From Deltaproteobacteria bacterium (GTDB lineage: Bacteria; Desulfobacterota; Binatia; UTPRO1), in NCBI GenBank assembly GCA_016200545.1, contig JACQEO010000047.1, positions 56,001 to 120,000 on the forward strand: a stretch of 64,000 bases of DNA, given 5' to 3'. Shown piece by piece: positions 16,696-25,639 of this stretch (the first letter of the stretch is position 1; each line of letters starts with the position of its first letter). The position numbers and the translations under genes were made by a program. Under the pieces are notes generated by a model that saw only the letters and a list, made by a program, of their open reading frames with translations, ran no database searches and was not told the DNA's origin.

Positions 16696-17492
16696 AGATC
16701 GGCGCCGCGCTCCTCGCGCTTTCCCTGCCGCGCATGGTCGTCTTCGTGCTGGCGCTGGCGCGCGTCGGCGGGCTCTTCATGGTGGGGCCGATCCTCGGCT
16801 CGCGGATGGCGCCGATGCGGGTGCGCGCCGCGCTGGTGTTCTTCCTCGCGCTCGCAATGTTGCCCGCGATCCCCGCGGAGGCGGCGACGGCGCTCGCCGG
16901 CGACGCCGGGCCCATCCGGTTGTTCGCGGCGCTCGCCCTCGAGGTCGCGATCGGCTTCACCATCGGGCTGGTCGCGGAGTTCGTCTTCGGCGGCGTCCAG
17001 ATGGCGGGCCAACTCGCCGGCATCCAGATGGGCATCGGCATCTCCAACCTCATCGACCCGCAGACGCAGGAGCACATCACCTCGCTCGCGGAGTGGCAGA
17101 ATCTGATGGCGCTGCTCGTCTTCCTCGCCGTCGACGGCCATCACCTCCTGATCCGCGCCGTCGCCGAGAGCTTCACGCTGTTGCCGATCGGGGGCGGCTT
17201 TCCCGCGACCGACGGGCTCGGACGCGTGCTCGTCCTCGCCGGCGGTATCTTCGTGATCGCCCTCCGAGTCGCGGCGCCCATCCTCGTCATGCTGCTGCTC
17301 GTCAACGGCGCGATGGCGGTGCTCGCGAAGCTGATTCCGCAGCTCAATGTCTTCATCGTCGGTTTTCCGCTGCACGTCGCGGTCGGGCTCTTCATGCTCG
17401 CCGCTTCGCAGCCGTTCACGATCCGTCTTCTCGAGACCTCGTTCGCCGAGGTCACGACCTCGCTCGCGGGCATCATGCGGGCGCTGCACTGA
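16692..17492 (+). CDS. fliR: FliR, export-gate membrane protein
   Basis: The product is 266 aa from ATG 16692, which overlaps the fliQ stop; a longer in-frame extension inside fliQ is rejected. It is multi-spanning. ARVGGLFMVGPILGSRMAPMRVRAALVFFLALAM and GFTIGLVAEFVFGGVQMAGQLAGIQMGIGISNLIDPQTQ are strong FliR blocks. One FliR seats in the FliP ring to make the gate. It is not fused to FlhB, which follows after three bases. Confidence 0.96.
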   Translation: MKIGAALLALSLPRMVVFVLALARVGGLFMVGPILGSRMAPMRVRAALVFFLALAMLPAIPAEAATALAGDAGPIRLFAALALEVAIGFTIGLVAEFVFGGVQMAGQLAGIQMGIGISNLIDPQTQEHITSLAEWQNLMALLVFLAVDGHHLLIRAVAESFTLLPIGGGFPATDGLGRVLVLAGGIFVIALRVAAPILVMLLLVNGAMAVLAKLIPQLNVFIVGFPLHVAVGLFMLAASQPFTIRLLETSFAEVTTSLAGIMRALH

Positions 17493-17495
17493 GCC

Positions 17496-18563
17496 ATGGC
17501 AGAAGACGCCGCCAACAAAACCGAAGAACCCACTCCCAAACGGCGCGAGGAAGCCCGCACCGAAGGGAAGGTGCCACAGTCGGTGGAGGTCACCGCCGCG
17601 GCGGTGCTGCTCGCGGCGGTGGTCGTGACCACGAACCGCGGGCCGGCGATCCTCAACGCGCTCCGTGAGATGATGCGGCGGAGTCTGCTCGCCGCGTCGG
17701 CGACCGACTTCACGCCGGCGCTCATGAGCGAGGTGATGCGCCGGATGGCGGGCGACAGCGTCGCCATCGCCTGGCCGATCCTCGCCGTCACGGGTGCCGT
17801 CGGGCTCACGGTGACGGTCGCGCAGGTCGGCTTCCAGATCCTCCCGAAGCGTATCCTCCCGGACGCGAGCAAGATCTCGCCGGCGACCGGACTCAGCCGC
17901 ATCGTCTCGAAGCGCGGTGCCGTCGAGATCCTGAAGGCGCTTCTCAAGATCGCGCTCGTCGGCTGGATCACCTGGGATCTGCTCCGCGCCGTCCAAGACC
18001 AGATCGTGCCGCTCGCGAGCAGCGGGCCGCGCGAGATCCTCGCCGTTGCCGGTCACGAGCTCGGACGCGTCGTCGCCTGGACGACGGCTGCGATCTCCGT
18101 CCTCGCCGCCTTCGACTACGCCTGGCAGCGCCGCCAGCACCAGATGAGCCTGCGCATGAGCAGGGGCGAGGTGAAGGACGAGCGGCGTCAAGCGGAGGGC
18201 GATCCGCAGATGAAGCAGCGCGTGAAGCGCGCTTATCAACAGATCGCGAGGCGCCGCATGCTCGACGCGGTGCCGAGCGCCGACGTCGTGGTGACCAACC
18301 CGGTCCACCTGGCGGTCGCGCTGCGCTACGCGCCCGGCGAGATGGGCGCGCCCGTCGTCGTCGCCAAGGGCGCGGAGCACGTCGCGGAACGCATCAAGGA
18401 GATCGCGCGCCGCTCCGGCGTGCCCGTGCTCGAGCGTCGCGCGCTGGCGCGCGCACTCTTCCGCGCGGTGCCGATCGGCGGCCAGATCCCCGGGTCTCTG
18501 TATCGCGCGGTCGCGGAGATCCTCGCGTACATCTACGCGCTCAAGCAGCGGCGGGCGAGCTAG
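17496..18563 (+). CDS. flhB: FlhB, export switch protein (NPVH cleavage motif)
   Basis: The product is 355 aa with the charged N-terminus (EEPTPKRREEARTEGKVPQSVEV), four membrane helices and the soluble C-domain (MSRGEVKDERRQAEGDPQMKQRVKRAYQQIARRRML). The autocleavage site is N268-P269-V270-H271 instead of the usual NPTH. Cleavage occurs between N and P, both present. FlhB switches export from rod/hook to filament substrates on a FliK signal. It lies between fliR and flhA with 3-base gaps. Confidence 0.96.
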   Translation: MAEDAANKTEEPTPKRREEARTEGKVPQSVEVTAAAVLLAAVVVTTNRGPAILNALREMMRRSLLAASATDFTPALMSEVMRRMAGDSVAIAWPILAVTGAVGLTVTVAQVGFQILPKRILPDASKISPATGLSRIVSKRGAVEILKALLKIALVGWITWDLLRAVQDQIVPLASSGPREILAVAGHELGRVVAWTTAAISVLAAFDYAWQRRQHQMSLRMSRGEVKDERRQAEGDPQMKQRVKRAYQQIARRRMLDAVPSADVVVTNPVHLAVALRYAPGEMGAPVVVAKGAEHVAERIKEIARRSGVPVLERRALARALFRAVPIGGQIPGSLYRAVAEILAYIYALKQRRAS

Positions 18564-18566
18564 GCG

Positions 18567-20732
18567 ATGAGCAAGACGGCACGCACGGTGATGCGCCGGC
18601 TCCTCGCCGGCGGCGAGCTGGCGATTCCGGCGGCGTTCGTGGTCGTCGTCATCGTCATGGTGATCCCCCTGCCGACTCCGCTCCTCGATCTCCTCCTGAC
18701 GCTGAACGTCTCGCTCTCGCTCATCATCCTGCTGGTTGCGATGTACACGGTGCGGCCGCTCGAGTTCTCGACGTTCCCGTCGGTGCTGCTGGTGACGACG
18801 CTCTTCAGGCTGTCGCTCAACGTCGCGTCGACCCGGCTCATCTTGCTGCACGGGGAGGGCGGCTCGGCGGCGGCGGGGCACGTCATCCAGGCCTTCGGCA
18901 ACTTCGTCGTCGGCGGCAGCTACGTCGTCGGCATCGTCGTCTTTCTGATCCTGGTGGTCATCAACTTCGCGGTGATCACCAAGGGCGCGGGGCGCATCGC
19001 CGAGGTCGCGGCGCGGTTCACCTTGGACGCCATGCCCGGGAAGCAGCTCGCGGTCGACGCCGAGCTCAACGCCGGCCTCCTCAGCGAGAAGCAGGCGCGC
19101 GAGCGCCGTCGCGCGATCGAAGCCGAGGCCGACTTCTACGGCGCGATGGACGGTGCCAGCAAGTTCGTCCGCGGCGACGCGGTCGCCGGGCTCTTGATCG
19201 CCGCGATCAACATCGTCGGCGGGCTCTTCATCGGCATCGTGCAACGCGGCCTCGCGATCCAGGACGCCGCCGAGGTCTACACGGTGTTGACGATCGGCGA
19301 TGGACTGGTGTCGCAGCTGCCGGCGCTGCTGATCTCGACGGCGGCGGGCATCATCGTCACCCGTGCCGCCTCGGGCACGAACCTCGGCACCGAGGTGGTG
19401 AGTCAGCTCCTCTTCAACCCGCGCGTCCTCAGCACCGTCGCCGTGATCCTCGGTTCCTTCGCGATCCTCCCCGGGCTGCCGTTCGTCCCCTTCCTCGTGC
19501 TCGCGGGCGCGATCGGCGGGCTCGCGTACTTCAGTCGCATCGACGCCGGCGCCCGCAGCGAGGAGGAGGCGGCCGCGCGTCCCGAGGCGGTGAAGGCGGC
19601 GGAGAAGCACGACGCCCCAGTTCCACTCGACCTCCTCGAGCTCGAGGTCGGGTACGAGCTCGTGCCGCTCGTCGACGGCGGGCAGCGCGGCGAGCTCACC
19701 GAGCGCATCCGCAGCCTGCGGCGCCAGCTGGCGCAGGAGATGGGCTTCGTGGTGCCGCCGGTCCACATCCGCGACAACCTGCAGTTGAAACCCGCCGAGT
19801 ACGCGATTCTCTTGAAAGGGGTGGAAATCGCGCGCGGCGAAGTGCGCAGCGCGCACTACCTGGCGATCAACCCAGGCGGCGCCGATCCGGCGTTCCGCGG
19901 CATCCCGACGAAGGAGCCCGCGTTCGGCCTCGACGCGCTCTGGGTCCCGGCGGCCGATCGCGAGCAGGCGCAGCTCGCCGGCTACACCGTCGTCGACGTT
20001 GCGACCGTGATCGTGACCCACCTGACCGAGTTGATCCGCCGCCACGCTCACGAGCTCCTCGGACGTCAGGAAGTGCAGGGTCTGCTCGACGGCATCGCCA
20101 AGACGAACCCGAAGGTGGTGGAGGAGCTGGTGCCGCAGCAGCTCTCGCTCGGCGGCGTGCAGAAGGTGCTGCAGAACCTCTTGCGCGAGCACGTCAGCAT
20201 CCGCGATCTGCTGACGATCGTCGAAACGCTCGCCGACCACGCGCCGCAGACGAAGGATCCGCTCGCGCTCACCGAGCAGGTGCGCCAAGCGCTGTCGCGC
20301 TCGATCGTGAACCGCTTCCTCACCGCCGACCGAGTGCTGCCGCTCGTCACTCTGGCGCCGCGCCTCGAGAAGCTGATCGCCGAGGCGGTGCACCGCACCG
20401 ACGACGGCACCTACCTCGCGCTCGAGCCCAGCGTCGCGCAGCGGCTCCTCGGCCGGCTCGGTTCGTGGTCGGAACAATTTGCGACGCAGAACCAGCAGCC
20501 GCTGCTGCTGTGTTCGACGAGCGTCCGCGGCCATCTGCGGCGCCTGACCGAGCGCTTCCTGCCGAGCCTGGCGCTGGTGGCACCCGGCGAGATCCCCGCG
20601 AATGTGAAGATCCACTCGCTCGGCGTCGTCAGCCTCGAGGATGACGAGCGCGAGCTCGCCGGCCGCCCCGAGTCCTCGCGCACATTGCCGCCACGTGCGA
20701 ACACGCCGCTCGCGGCGGAGGTCGCACTCTGA
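18567..20732 (+). CDS. flhA: FlhA, export-gate nonameric ring protein
   Basis: The product is 721 aa, slightly longer than usual (about 690). Eight membrane helices occupy roughly residues 15-310. The FHIPEP signature region is clear: RFTLDAMPGKQLAVDAELNAGLLSEKQARERR with EADFYGAMDGASKFVRGDAVAGLLI. The soluble docking ring that binds chaperone-substrate complexes fills residues 350-690. The C-terminal 30 residues are extra and low-complexity. It shares one base with flhF. Confidence 0.97.
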   Translation: MSKTARTVMRRLLAGGELAIPAAFVVVVIVMVIPLPTPLLDLLLTLNVSLSLIILLVAMYTVRPLEFSTFPSVLLVTTLFRLSLNVASTRLILLHGEGGSAAAGHVIQAFGNFVVGGSYVVGIVVFLILVVINFAVITKGAGRIAEVAARFTLDAMPGKQLAVDAELNAGLLSEKQARERRRAIEAEADFYGAMDGASKFVRGDAVAGLLIAAINIVGGLFIGIVQRGLAIQDAAEVYTVLTIGDGLVSQLPALLISTAAGIIVTRAASGTNLGTEVVSQLLFNPRVLSTVAVILGSFAILPGLPFVPFLVLAGAIGGLAYFSRIDAGARSEEEAAARPEAVKAAEKHDAPVPLDLLELEVGYELVPLVDGGQRGELTERIRSLRRQLAQEMGFVVPPVHIRDNLQLKPAEYAILLKGVEIARGEVRSAHYLAINPGGADPAFRGIPTKEPAFGLDALWVPAADREQAQLAGYTVVDVATVIVTHLTELIRRHAHELLGRQEVQGLLDGIAKTNPKVVEELVPQQLSLGGVQKVLQNLLREHVSIRDLLTIVETLADHAPQTKDPLALTEQVRQALSRSIVNRFLTADRVLPLVTLAPRLEKLIAEAVHRTDDGTYLALEPSVAQRLLGRLGSWSEQFATQNQQPLLLCSTSVRGHLRRLTERFLPSLALVAPGEIPANVKIHSLGVVSLEDDERELAGRPESSRTLPPRANTPLAAEVAL

Positions 20733-21772
20733 TGCGGCTTCGTCGCTTCATCGGTCTCGACATGCCCGCCGCGCTCCGGCACGTCAAAGAGGCGCTGGGT
20801 CACGAGGCCGTGATCCTTCAGACGCGTGCCTGTCCGGAAGGCGGCATCGAGATTACCGCCGCCGTCGACGCCGACCTCGTGACCACGCCGCTTGCCGCAC
20901 GAGACGGGGCAGCCGGCGATGATCTCGTGGCGATGACCCGCGAGCTCAGCGAACTCGCGGCGCGGGTGCGTGAGCTCGACCGTGCGGTGCGGCCGTCAAC
21001 GGCGGCGATCGCCGGTCTCGGTGCCGAGGCGCGCGCGCTTGCCGAGCGGCTCGCACTCCAGGGGCTCGCCGCCGGCCTCGCCGGCACGATCGGTGCGAGC
21101 TTCGAACGCGCGCGCAGCGAGGGCGCCGCCGCCGGTGCGGCGCTCGAAGTGAGCCTGGCGTGCCACCTCGCACCGTCGACCCCCGCCGAGGCGCGGGTGA
21201 TCGCTTTTGTCGGTCCGACCGGCGCCGGTAAGACGACGACGATCGCCAAGCTCGCAGCGCGCCACGTCGGCGGCGGACGCACGCACGTCGGCCTCGTGAT
21301 GGCCGATACGCAACGCGTCGGCGCACGCGAGCAGCTCGGCGCCTACGCGCGGCTCCTCGGTGTCCCGATGCAGATCGCCCGCGACGGTCGCGAGCTGCGC
21401 GCCGTGCTCGCGGCTTTCGCGGATCGTGACGCCGTCTACGTCGATACCGCCGGTCTCGGCGGCGATCCCGCCGACGCCGGCGCGCTCGAGCGGCTGCTCG
21501 CGGGCGCGGGCGAACCGGTGGCGCGGACGGCGGTGGTGAGCGCGGGCGCTTCCGAAGTCGCGCTGCGCGCCGCCTGGCGCCAGCTCGGCCGCCTCGGCGC
21601 CGCGACCTGCGTGATCACCAAGCTCGACGAGGGTGCGAGCCTCGGAACCGCGTGCACGTGGCTCCACGAGCAACGGCTCGCGCTCGCGTGGCTCAGCACC
21701 GGGCAACGGGTGCCGGAGGACCTCGCGGTGCCGAGCGGCAGCGCCCTCGTGCGTTGGCTGGTGGCGGCATGA
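20732..21772 (+). CDS. flhF: FlhF, SRP-type GTPase for flagellar placement
   Basis: The product is 346 aa. A short basic B domain opens with MRLRRFIGLDMPAALRHVKEALGHEAVILQTR, the FlhF start pattern. The NG GTPase domain has P-loop GPTGAGKTT at 161-169, VGLVMADTQRVGAREQL, a DTAG-like VDTAGLG, and TKLDEGASLG. FlhF marks the pole and recruits early basal-body proteins, antagonised by FlhG next door. It overlaps flhG by 4 bases. Confidence 0.95.
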   Translation: MRLRRFIGLDMPAALRHVKEALGHEAVILQTRACPEGGIEITAAVDADLVTTPLAARDGAAGDDLVAMTRELSELAARVRELDRAVRPSTAAIAGLGAEARALAERLALQGLAAGLAGTIGASFERARSEGAAAGAALEVSLACHLAPSTPAEARVIAFVGPTGAGKTTTIAKLAARHVGGGRTHVGLVMADTQRVGAREQLGAYARLLGVPMQIARDGRELRAVLAAFADRDAVYVDTAGLGGDPADAGALERLLAGAGEPVARTAVVSAGASEVALRAAWRQLGRLGAATCVITKLDEGASLGTACTWLHEQRLALAWLSTGQRVPEDLAVPSGSALVRWLVAA

Positions 21773-22650
21773 GCGGCCGACGAGAAACCGGAATGGTCGC
21801 GACCGCGGTGGGCGACGGTGCCATGGCAGCGGCGGCCGGCGGACGGGTGCGCACGATCGCGATCGCCAGTGGCAAAGGCGGCGTCGGCAAGACGAACGTG
21901 GTCGCGAATCTCGCGATCGCGCTTCGTCGGCGCGGCCAGCGCGTCATCGTGATCGACGCCGATCTCGGGCTCGCCAACTTGGATACGCTCCTCGGCGTCA
22001 ACCCGCGTGCCACCCTGCGCCACGTCCTGCACGGCGAGTGCACGATCCAGGACGTCCTCGTCGAGGGCCCGGCGGGCATTTACCTCGTCCCGGCGGCGAG
22101 TGGCTTCGAAGATCTGACGCAGCTCACACACACGCAGCGCCTCCTCCTGCTCGAGCAAATCGACAGCCTCGACGGCGCCTTCGACGTCCTGCTGCTCGAC
22201 ACCGGCGCCGGCATCTCGGCGAACGTCCTCTTCTTCGCGACCGCCGCGCAGGAGACGATGGTCGTCGTCACCCCCGAGCCGACGGCGCTCACCGACGCCT
22301 ACGCGCTCGTGAAGGTGCTCTCGACGCGCTACGCGGAACAGCACTTCGCGATCCTCGTCAACATGGCACGCGGCGAGTTCGAGGCGAAGCGGACCTTCAC
22401 GCACCTGAGCCGCGTCGCCGAGCGCTTCCTGCACGTGAGCCTGCACTACCTCGGCTACATACCCTTCGACGCGGAGGTGCCCGAGGCGGTGCGGCGGCAG
22501 CGGCCGGTGCTCGAGCTCTCCCCGGGCTCATCGGTGAGCCGCGCCTTCGAGGCGCTCGCCGAACGCGTGGTCGCGGGTGCCGAGGACGCGCCGCCGAAGG
22601 GCGGCCTGCAGTTCTTTTTCCGACGCCTGCTCACGGAGGAACGTCGATGA
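21769..22650 (+). CDS. flhG: FlhG (FleN/MinD-like) flagellar number ATPase
   Basis: The product is 293 aa from ATG 21769; a longer in-frame form running into flhF is rejected. The deviant Walker A motif KGGVGKT is at 36-42, followed by VIDADLGLANLDTLLGV and LLLDTGAGIS, all classic for the MinD/FlhG group. The C-terminus has an amphipathic-looking tail (LQFFFRRLLTEERR) that could bind membrane. It limits flagellar number, acts on FlhF, and in some species on the master regulator. It overlaps fliA by 4 bases. Confidence 0.95.
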   Translation: MSGRRETGMVATAVGDGAMAAAAGGRVRTIAIASGKGGVGKTNVVANLAIALRRRGQRVIVIDADLGLANLDTLLGVNPRATLRHVLHGECTIQDVLVEGPAGIYLVPAASGFEDLTQLTHTQRLLLLEQIDSLDGAFDVLLLDTGAGISANVLFFATAAQETMVVVTPEPTALTDAYALVKVLSTRYAEQHFAILVNMARGEFEAKRTFTHLSRVAERFLHVSLHYLGYIPFDAEVPEAVRRQRPVLELSPGSSVSRAFEALAERVVAGAEDAPPKGGLQFFFRRLLTEERR

Positions 22651-23423
22651 GGACAGTCCCGCAACCGAGCGGCTATGCGGCGCCGGCGCGGCCGGCGGTC
22701 GGGCGCGGCGCGACGCCGCCGGACGAGGCGATTCGCGCCCACCTTCCGCTGGTACGGCGCGTGGTGCAGCGGCTCGCCGTGCGCAAGCCGCCGCAGGTCG
22801 AGCTCGACGAGCTCGTCAGCTGGGGGATCGAGGGACTGCTCGATGCCTTCAAGAAGTACGACACCACCAAGCAGGCGGCGTTCGCAACCTATGCGCAGTT
22901 CCGCATCCGCGGCGCGATCCTCGATCGGCTCCGCGGCATGGACTGGGTGTCACGCAGCGTGCGCCAGAAAGCGACGCTCCTCGAGAAGACGTATCGCCGA
23001 CTCGAAGGTACCCTCGGACGGCCCGCGACCGAGGAGGAAGCGGCCGAGGCGCTCGGCATGACCTTGCCGGAGCTGCACGCGCTGCTCTCCGAGGTCGGGC
23101 AGATGACCCTCTTCAGCCTCGAGGACCTCGGAGTCGGGCCGGGACAGGAACGCATCCAACTCGAAAAGCTCCTCGAAGGTGAGGGGAGCGATCCGGTGCA
23201 TGCGCTCCTGTCCCGTGAGCGCATCGACCTGGTCAGCGAGGCGATCCGCGTGCTGCCCGAGAAGGAACGGACGGTGATCGCGCTCTACTACCACGAGGGC
23301 ATCACGATGAAGGAGGCGGGGGCGGTGCTCGGGCTCACCGAGTCGCGGGTCTCGCAGCTGCACGCGCAAGCGTTGCTGCGCCTCCGCGGCCTCTTGCGCG
23401 AGCACTTTGGGGGCGCCGTATGA
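22647..23423 (+). CDS. fliA: FliA, flagellar sigma-28 factor
   Basis: The product is 258 aa from ATG 22647, with GGAGGA seven bases upstream; the much longer in-frame extension overlaps flhG and is rejected. Region 2 (LVRRVVQRLAVRKPPQVELDELVSWGIEGLLDAFKKYDTTKQAAFATYAQFRIRGAILDRLR), region 3 and region 4 (LPEKERTVIALYYHEGITMKEAGAVLGLTESRVSQLHAQALLRLR) are all present. It transcribes late genes, and FlgM encoded at 29486 should hold it until the hook is complete. Confidence 0.96.
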   Translation: MRTVPQPSGYAAPARPAVGRGATPPDEAIRAHLPLVRRVVQRLAVRKPPQVELDELVSWGIEGLLDAFKKYDTTKQAAFATYAQFRIRGAILDRLRGMDWVSRSVRQKATLLEKTYRRLEGTLGRPATEEEAAEALGMTLPELHALLSEVGQMTLFSLEDLGVGPGQERIQLEKLLEGEGSDPVHALLSRERIDLVSEAIRVLPEKERTVIALYYHEGITMKEAGAVLGLTESRVSQLHAQALLRLRGLLREHFGGAV

Positions 23424-23448
23424 CGCACGCCCACGGAAGAGGAGCGGG

Positions 23449-23922
23449 ATGATGGAGATCGCGACGTGGATCACGCCGGCGCTCGACATGCTGGCGATCG
23501 TGATGCTCGGTGCCGTGCTCTGGCATCTGCGCCGCGACCCCGCGGCGACGTGGGATGCGCGCGAGCAACGGCTCGGCGAGATCTTCGAGCGCCTGCGCGT
23601 GCTGGTGGCGCAGTCGGAGGGCATTGCACGCGACCTCGACGGGACGCTCGGCACGCACCAGCAGCGTCTGCGTGCGCTCCTCGACGAGGCGACCGCCGCG
23701 GTCGGGCGCGTCGTCGCGCCAGCGGCGTCGGCATGTGCGGACGACGCGGTGATCGAACGGGTCCGCACCCTGGCGGAGGCTGCGATGCCGATCGAGGAGA
23801 TCGCGCGCCGCGTGGAGATGCCGGCCGCCGAGGTGCGCGTCCTCGTCGGCCTGCATGCTGGGCGACCGGCGACACGCGGCGGGGCGGCGCGCGCGCGCGC
23901 GGCGACGGCGGTGCGGGCGTGA
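23449..23922 (+). CDS. DUF2802-like membrane-anchored flagellar-cluster protein
   Basis: The product is 157 aa from ATG 23449, after AGAGGAG. There is one N-terminal membrane helix (ITPALDMLAIVMLGAVLWHL), then a coiled coil (about 30-75) and a short helix-turn-helix-like C-terminus (RVRTLAEAAMPIEEIARRVEMPAAEVRVLVGLH). This resembles DUF2802 proteins found next to fliA in many flagellar clusters, whose function is not settled. The tail after residue 140 is low-complexity. It is the last gene before the flgF promoter. Confidence 0.7.
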   Translation: MMEIATWITPALDMLAIVMLGAVLWHLRRDPAATWDAREQRLGEIFERLRVLVAQSEGIARDLDGTLGTHQQRLRALLDEATAAVGRVVAPAASACADDAVIERVRTLAEAAMPIEEIARRVEMPAAEVRVLVGLHAGRPATRGGAARARAATAVRA

Positions 23923-24046
23923 GCGCGTGCGGCCCGCGAGCGGAAGAAATGGACCGGCAAGTTTTGCCGGCGCGCCGTGGCGGCGTGTGCGGGGCGGTAT
24001 GCGCGGCGGCGCGCGGCGCCGTCCGCTGCCGCACGCGTAGCGTCGT

Positions 24047-24069
24047 CGCCGACGGTCGCGCCGTCGGCG
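24047..24069 (+). promoter_or_regulatory. 9-bp perfect inverted repeat abutting the flgF promoter
   Basis: CGCCGACGG and CCGTCGGCG flank the 5-base loop TCGCG, ending two bases before the -24 element of the flgF sigma-54 promoter. It could end the fliA transcript (no T-run) or be a protein-binding site. A second small hairpin (CCGGCAA-GTT-TTGCCGG, 23954-23970) lies about 80 bases upstream in the same gap. Confidence 0.5.
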
Positions 24070-24071
24070 AA

Positions 24072-24087
24072 TGGCACAACCGTTGCT
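24072..24087 (+). promoter_or_regulatory. Sigma-54 promoter for the flgF-flgL operon
   Basis: TGGCACAACCGTTGCT is a perfect match to TGGCACR-N4-TTGCW. The predicted start is near 24098. The flgF GTG at 24116 lies 18 bases further, with GATGAGGAG between. The site overlaps the upstream ATG at 24071, ruling that ATG out as the flgF start. Confidence 0.88.
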
Positions 24088-24115
24088 CACGCCAACGTAC
24101 GATGAGGAGTCGACC

Positions 24116-24838
24116 GTGAACGCAGGTATCTATTCGGCGGTATCGGGAAGCGTGTCGGCGCTCACCCGTCTCGACGCCATCACCAACAATCTCGCCAATG
24201 GCAGCACGCCCGGGTTCAAGGCCGAGCGCCTGGTGCAGCGCGCCGCCCAGATCGGCACCGCGGCGCGCGCGACCGAGGTGCCGACGCCGATCACTCGCGG
24301 TGCGTTGGAGACGGACTTCTCGCAGGGACCGATCCAGCCGACCGACAATCCACTCGACGTCGCGCTCGCTGGTAACGGCTTTCTCGTCGTCGACGGGCCG
24401 CACGGCGAGCGCCTCACCCGACGCGGCAATCTCGCGACCGACGCCGAGGGCTTCCTCGCGACCAGCGACGGCTGGCGCGTCCAGGGCGAGAACGGCGATC
24501 TTCACGTCGGCGACGGCAAGCTCGCGATCGCGCCCGACGGCACGGTCCGTGCCGGGGATCTCACCGTCGGCAAAATCCGCGTCGTGACCGTTCCCGATCC
24601 GAGCCACCTCGTGCGCGAGGGCGGTACGACCTTCGCGGCGGGGACGCAGGCGCCGGTCGACGCCGCGCCCGGCACGGTCGAAGTGCGGCAGGGCGCGCTC
24701 GAAGGTGCGAACGTCTCGCCGGTCGAGAACCTGGTCGCGCTCGTCGACACCATGCGCGGCTTCGAGGCGTACATGCGTGCCGCCGAGCAGCTCGATCAAA
24801 CGACCAGTCGCGCCATCAGCGACGTCGGCCGCGTGTAA
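24116..24838 (+). CDS. flgF: FlgF, rod protein
   Basis: The product is 240 aa from GTG 24116 (VNAGIYSAVSGSVSALTRLDAITNNLANGSTPGFKAER), preceded by GAGGAG. The earlier ATG at 24071 lies inside the sigma-54 promoter. FlgG-type hook-basal body domain follows (NPLDVALAGNGFLVVDGPHGERLTRRGN) with the C-terminal rod helix (GANVSPVENLVALVDTMRGFEAYMRAAEQLDQTTSRAISDVGRV). The length fits FlgF better than FlgG, which is the next gene. Confidence 0.93.
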   Translation: MNAGIYSAVSGSVSALTRLDAITNNLANGSTPGFKAERLVQRAAQIGTAARATEVPTPITRGALETDFSQGPIQPTDNPLDVALAGNGFLVVDGPHGERLTRRGNLATDAEGFLATSDGWRVQGENGDLHVGDGKLAIAPDGTVRAGDLTVGKIRVVTVPDPSHLVREGGTTFAAGTQAPVDAAPGTVEVRQGALEGANVSPVENLVALVDTMRGFEAYMRAAEQLDQTTSRAISDVGRV

Positions 24839-24850
24839 AGGGGGAGACTG

Positions 24851-25639
24851 ATGATCCGTGCACTCTACAGCGCTGCGACCGGCATGGAGGCGCAGCAGCT
24901 CAACATCGACGTCATCGCCAACAACCTGGCGAACGTCAGCACGGCCGGCTTCAAGAAGAGCCGCGCCGACTTCCAGGACCTCCTCTACCAGACGCTGAAG
25001 GAGCCGGGTGGCCTCGCGACCGGCACGACACAGGTGCCGACGGGCATTCAGGTCGGACTCGGTGTGCGGCCCGCCGCGGTCGAGCGCATCAACCTCCAGG
25101 GCGACTTCAACCAGACGACCAATCCGCTCAACGTCGCGATCGAGGGCGACGGCTTCTTCCAAGTGACCCTTCCCGACGGCAACACCGCCTACACGCGCGC
25201 CGGCGCCTTCAAGCTCGATTCCACGGGCGCGCTCGTGACGTCGGAGGGCAATCCGCTGACGCCGCAGATCAGCATCCCGCAGGGTGCCGAGTCGGTCACT
25301 GTCGGCAACGACGGCACGGTGAGCGTGAAGCTCGCGGGGCAGACGGCACCGAGCCAGGTTGGACAGATCCAGACCGCGCGCTTCGCCAATCCCTCCGGCA
25401 TGCGAGCCGAGGGACGCAACCTGTTCCGCGAGACGGACACCTCCGGCACGGCGCAACCCGGCACCCCCGGGCAGGACGGTCACGGGCAGCTCTCGCAGGG
25501 GTTTCTCGAGGGATCGAACGTCAGCGTCGTCGAGGAGCTGGTCGCGATGATCACCGGACAGCGCGCCTACGAGATCAACTCGCGTGCCATCACCGCGGCG
25601 GACGAGATGCTCCGCACCGCGTCGCAGCTCGGTCGGTGA
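24851..25639 (+). CDS. flgG: FlgG, distal rod protein
   Basis: The product is 262 aa, canonical. The N-terminus [48 protein letters not shown] is near-identical to FlgG in many phyla. The C-terminus is [44 protein letters not shown]. It assembles the distal rod that crosses the P- and L-rings. It starts after GGGGAG and ends in a 4-base GTGA overlap with flgA. Confidence 0.97.
   Translation: MIRALYSAATGMEAQQLNIDVIANNLANVSTAGFKKSRADFQDLLYQTLKEPGGLATGTTQVPTGIQVGLGVRPAAVERINLQGDFNQTTNPLNVAIEGDGFFQVTLPDGNTAYTRAGAFKLDSTGALVTSEGNPLTPQISIPQGAESVTVGNDGTVSVKLAGQTAPSQVGQIQTARFANPSGMRAEGRNLFRETDTSGTAQPGTPGQDGHGQLSQGFLEGSNVSVVEELVAMITGQRAYEINSRAITAADEMLRTASQLGR

Noticed and set aside
16650..20615. A 1321-codon open frame on the minus strand opposite fliR-flhB-flhA
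   Set aside because: It is a shadow of high GC coding DNA: composition is Arg/His/Asp/Ala-rich with no domain, and it opposes three certain flagellar genes in the mirrored codon phase.
23951..23970. GGACCGGCAAGTTTTGCCGG as a sigma-54 site upstream of flgF
   Set aside because: GG and GC are at the wrong distance in every register; it is better read as a small hairpin (CCGGCAA-GTT-TTGCCGG).
24071..24115. ATG 24071 as the flgF start
   Set aside because: It lies inside the sigma-54 promoter and adds 15 residues foreign to FlgF; GTG 24116 has a proper ribosome site and matches the family N-terminus.
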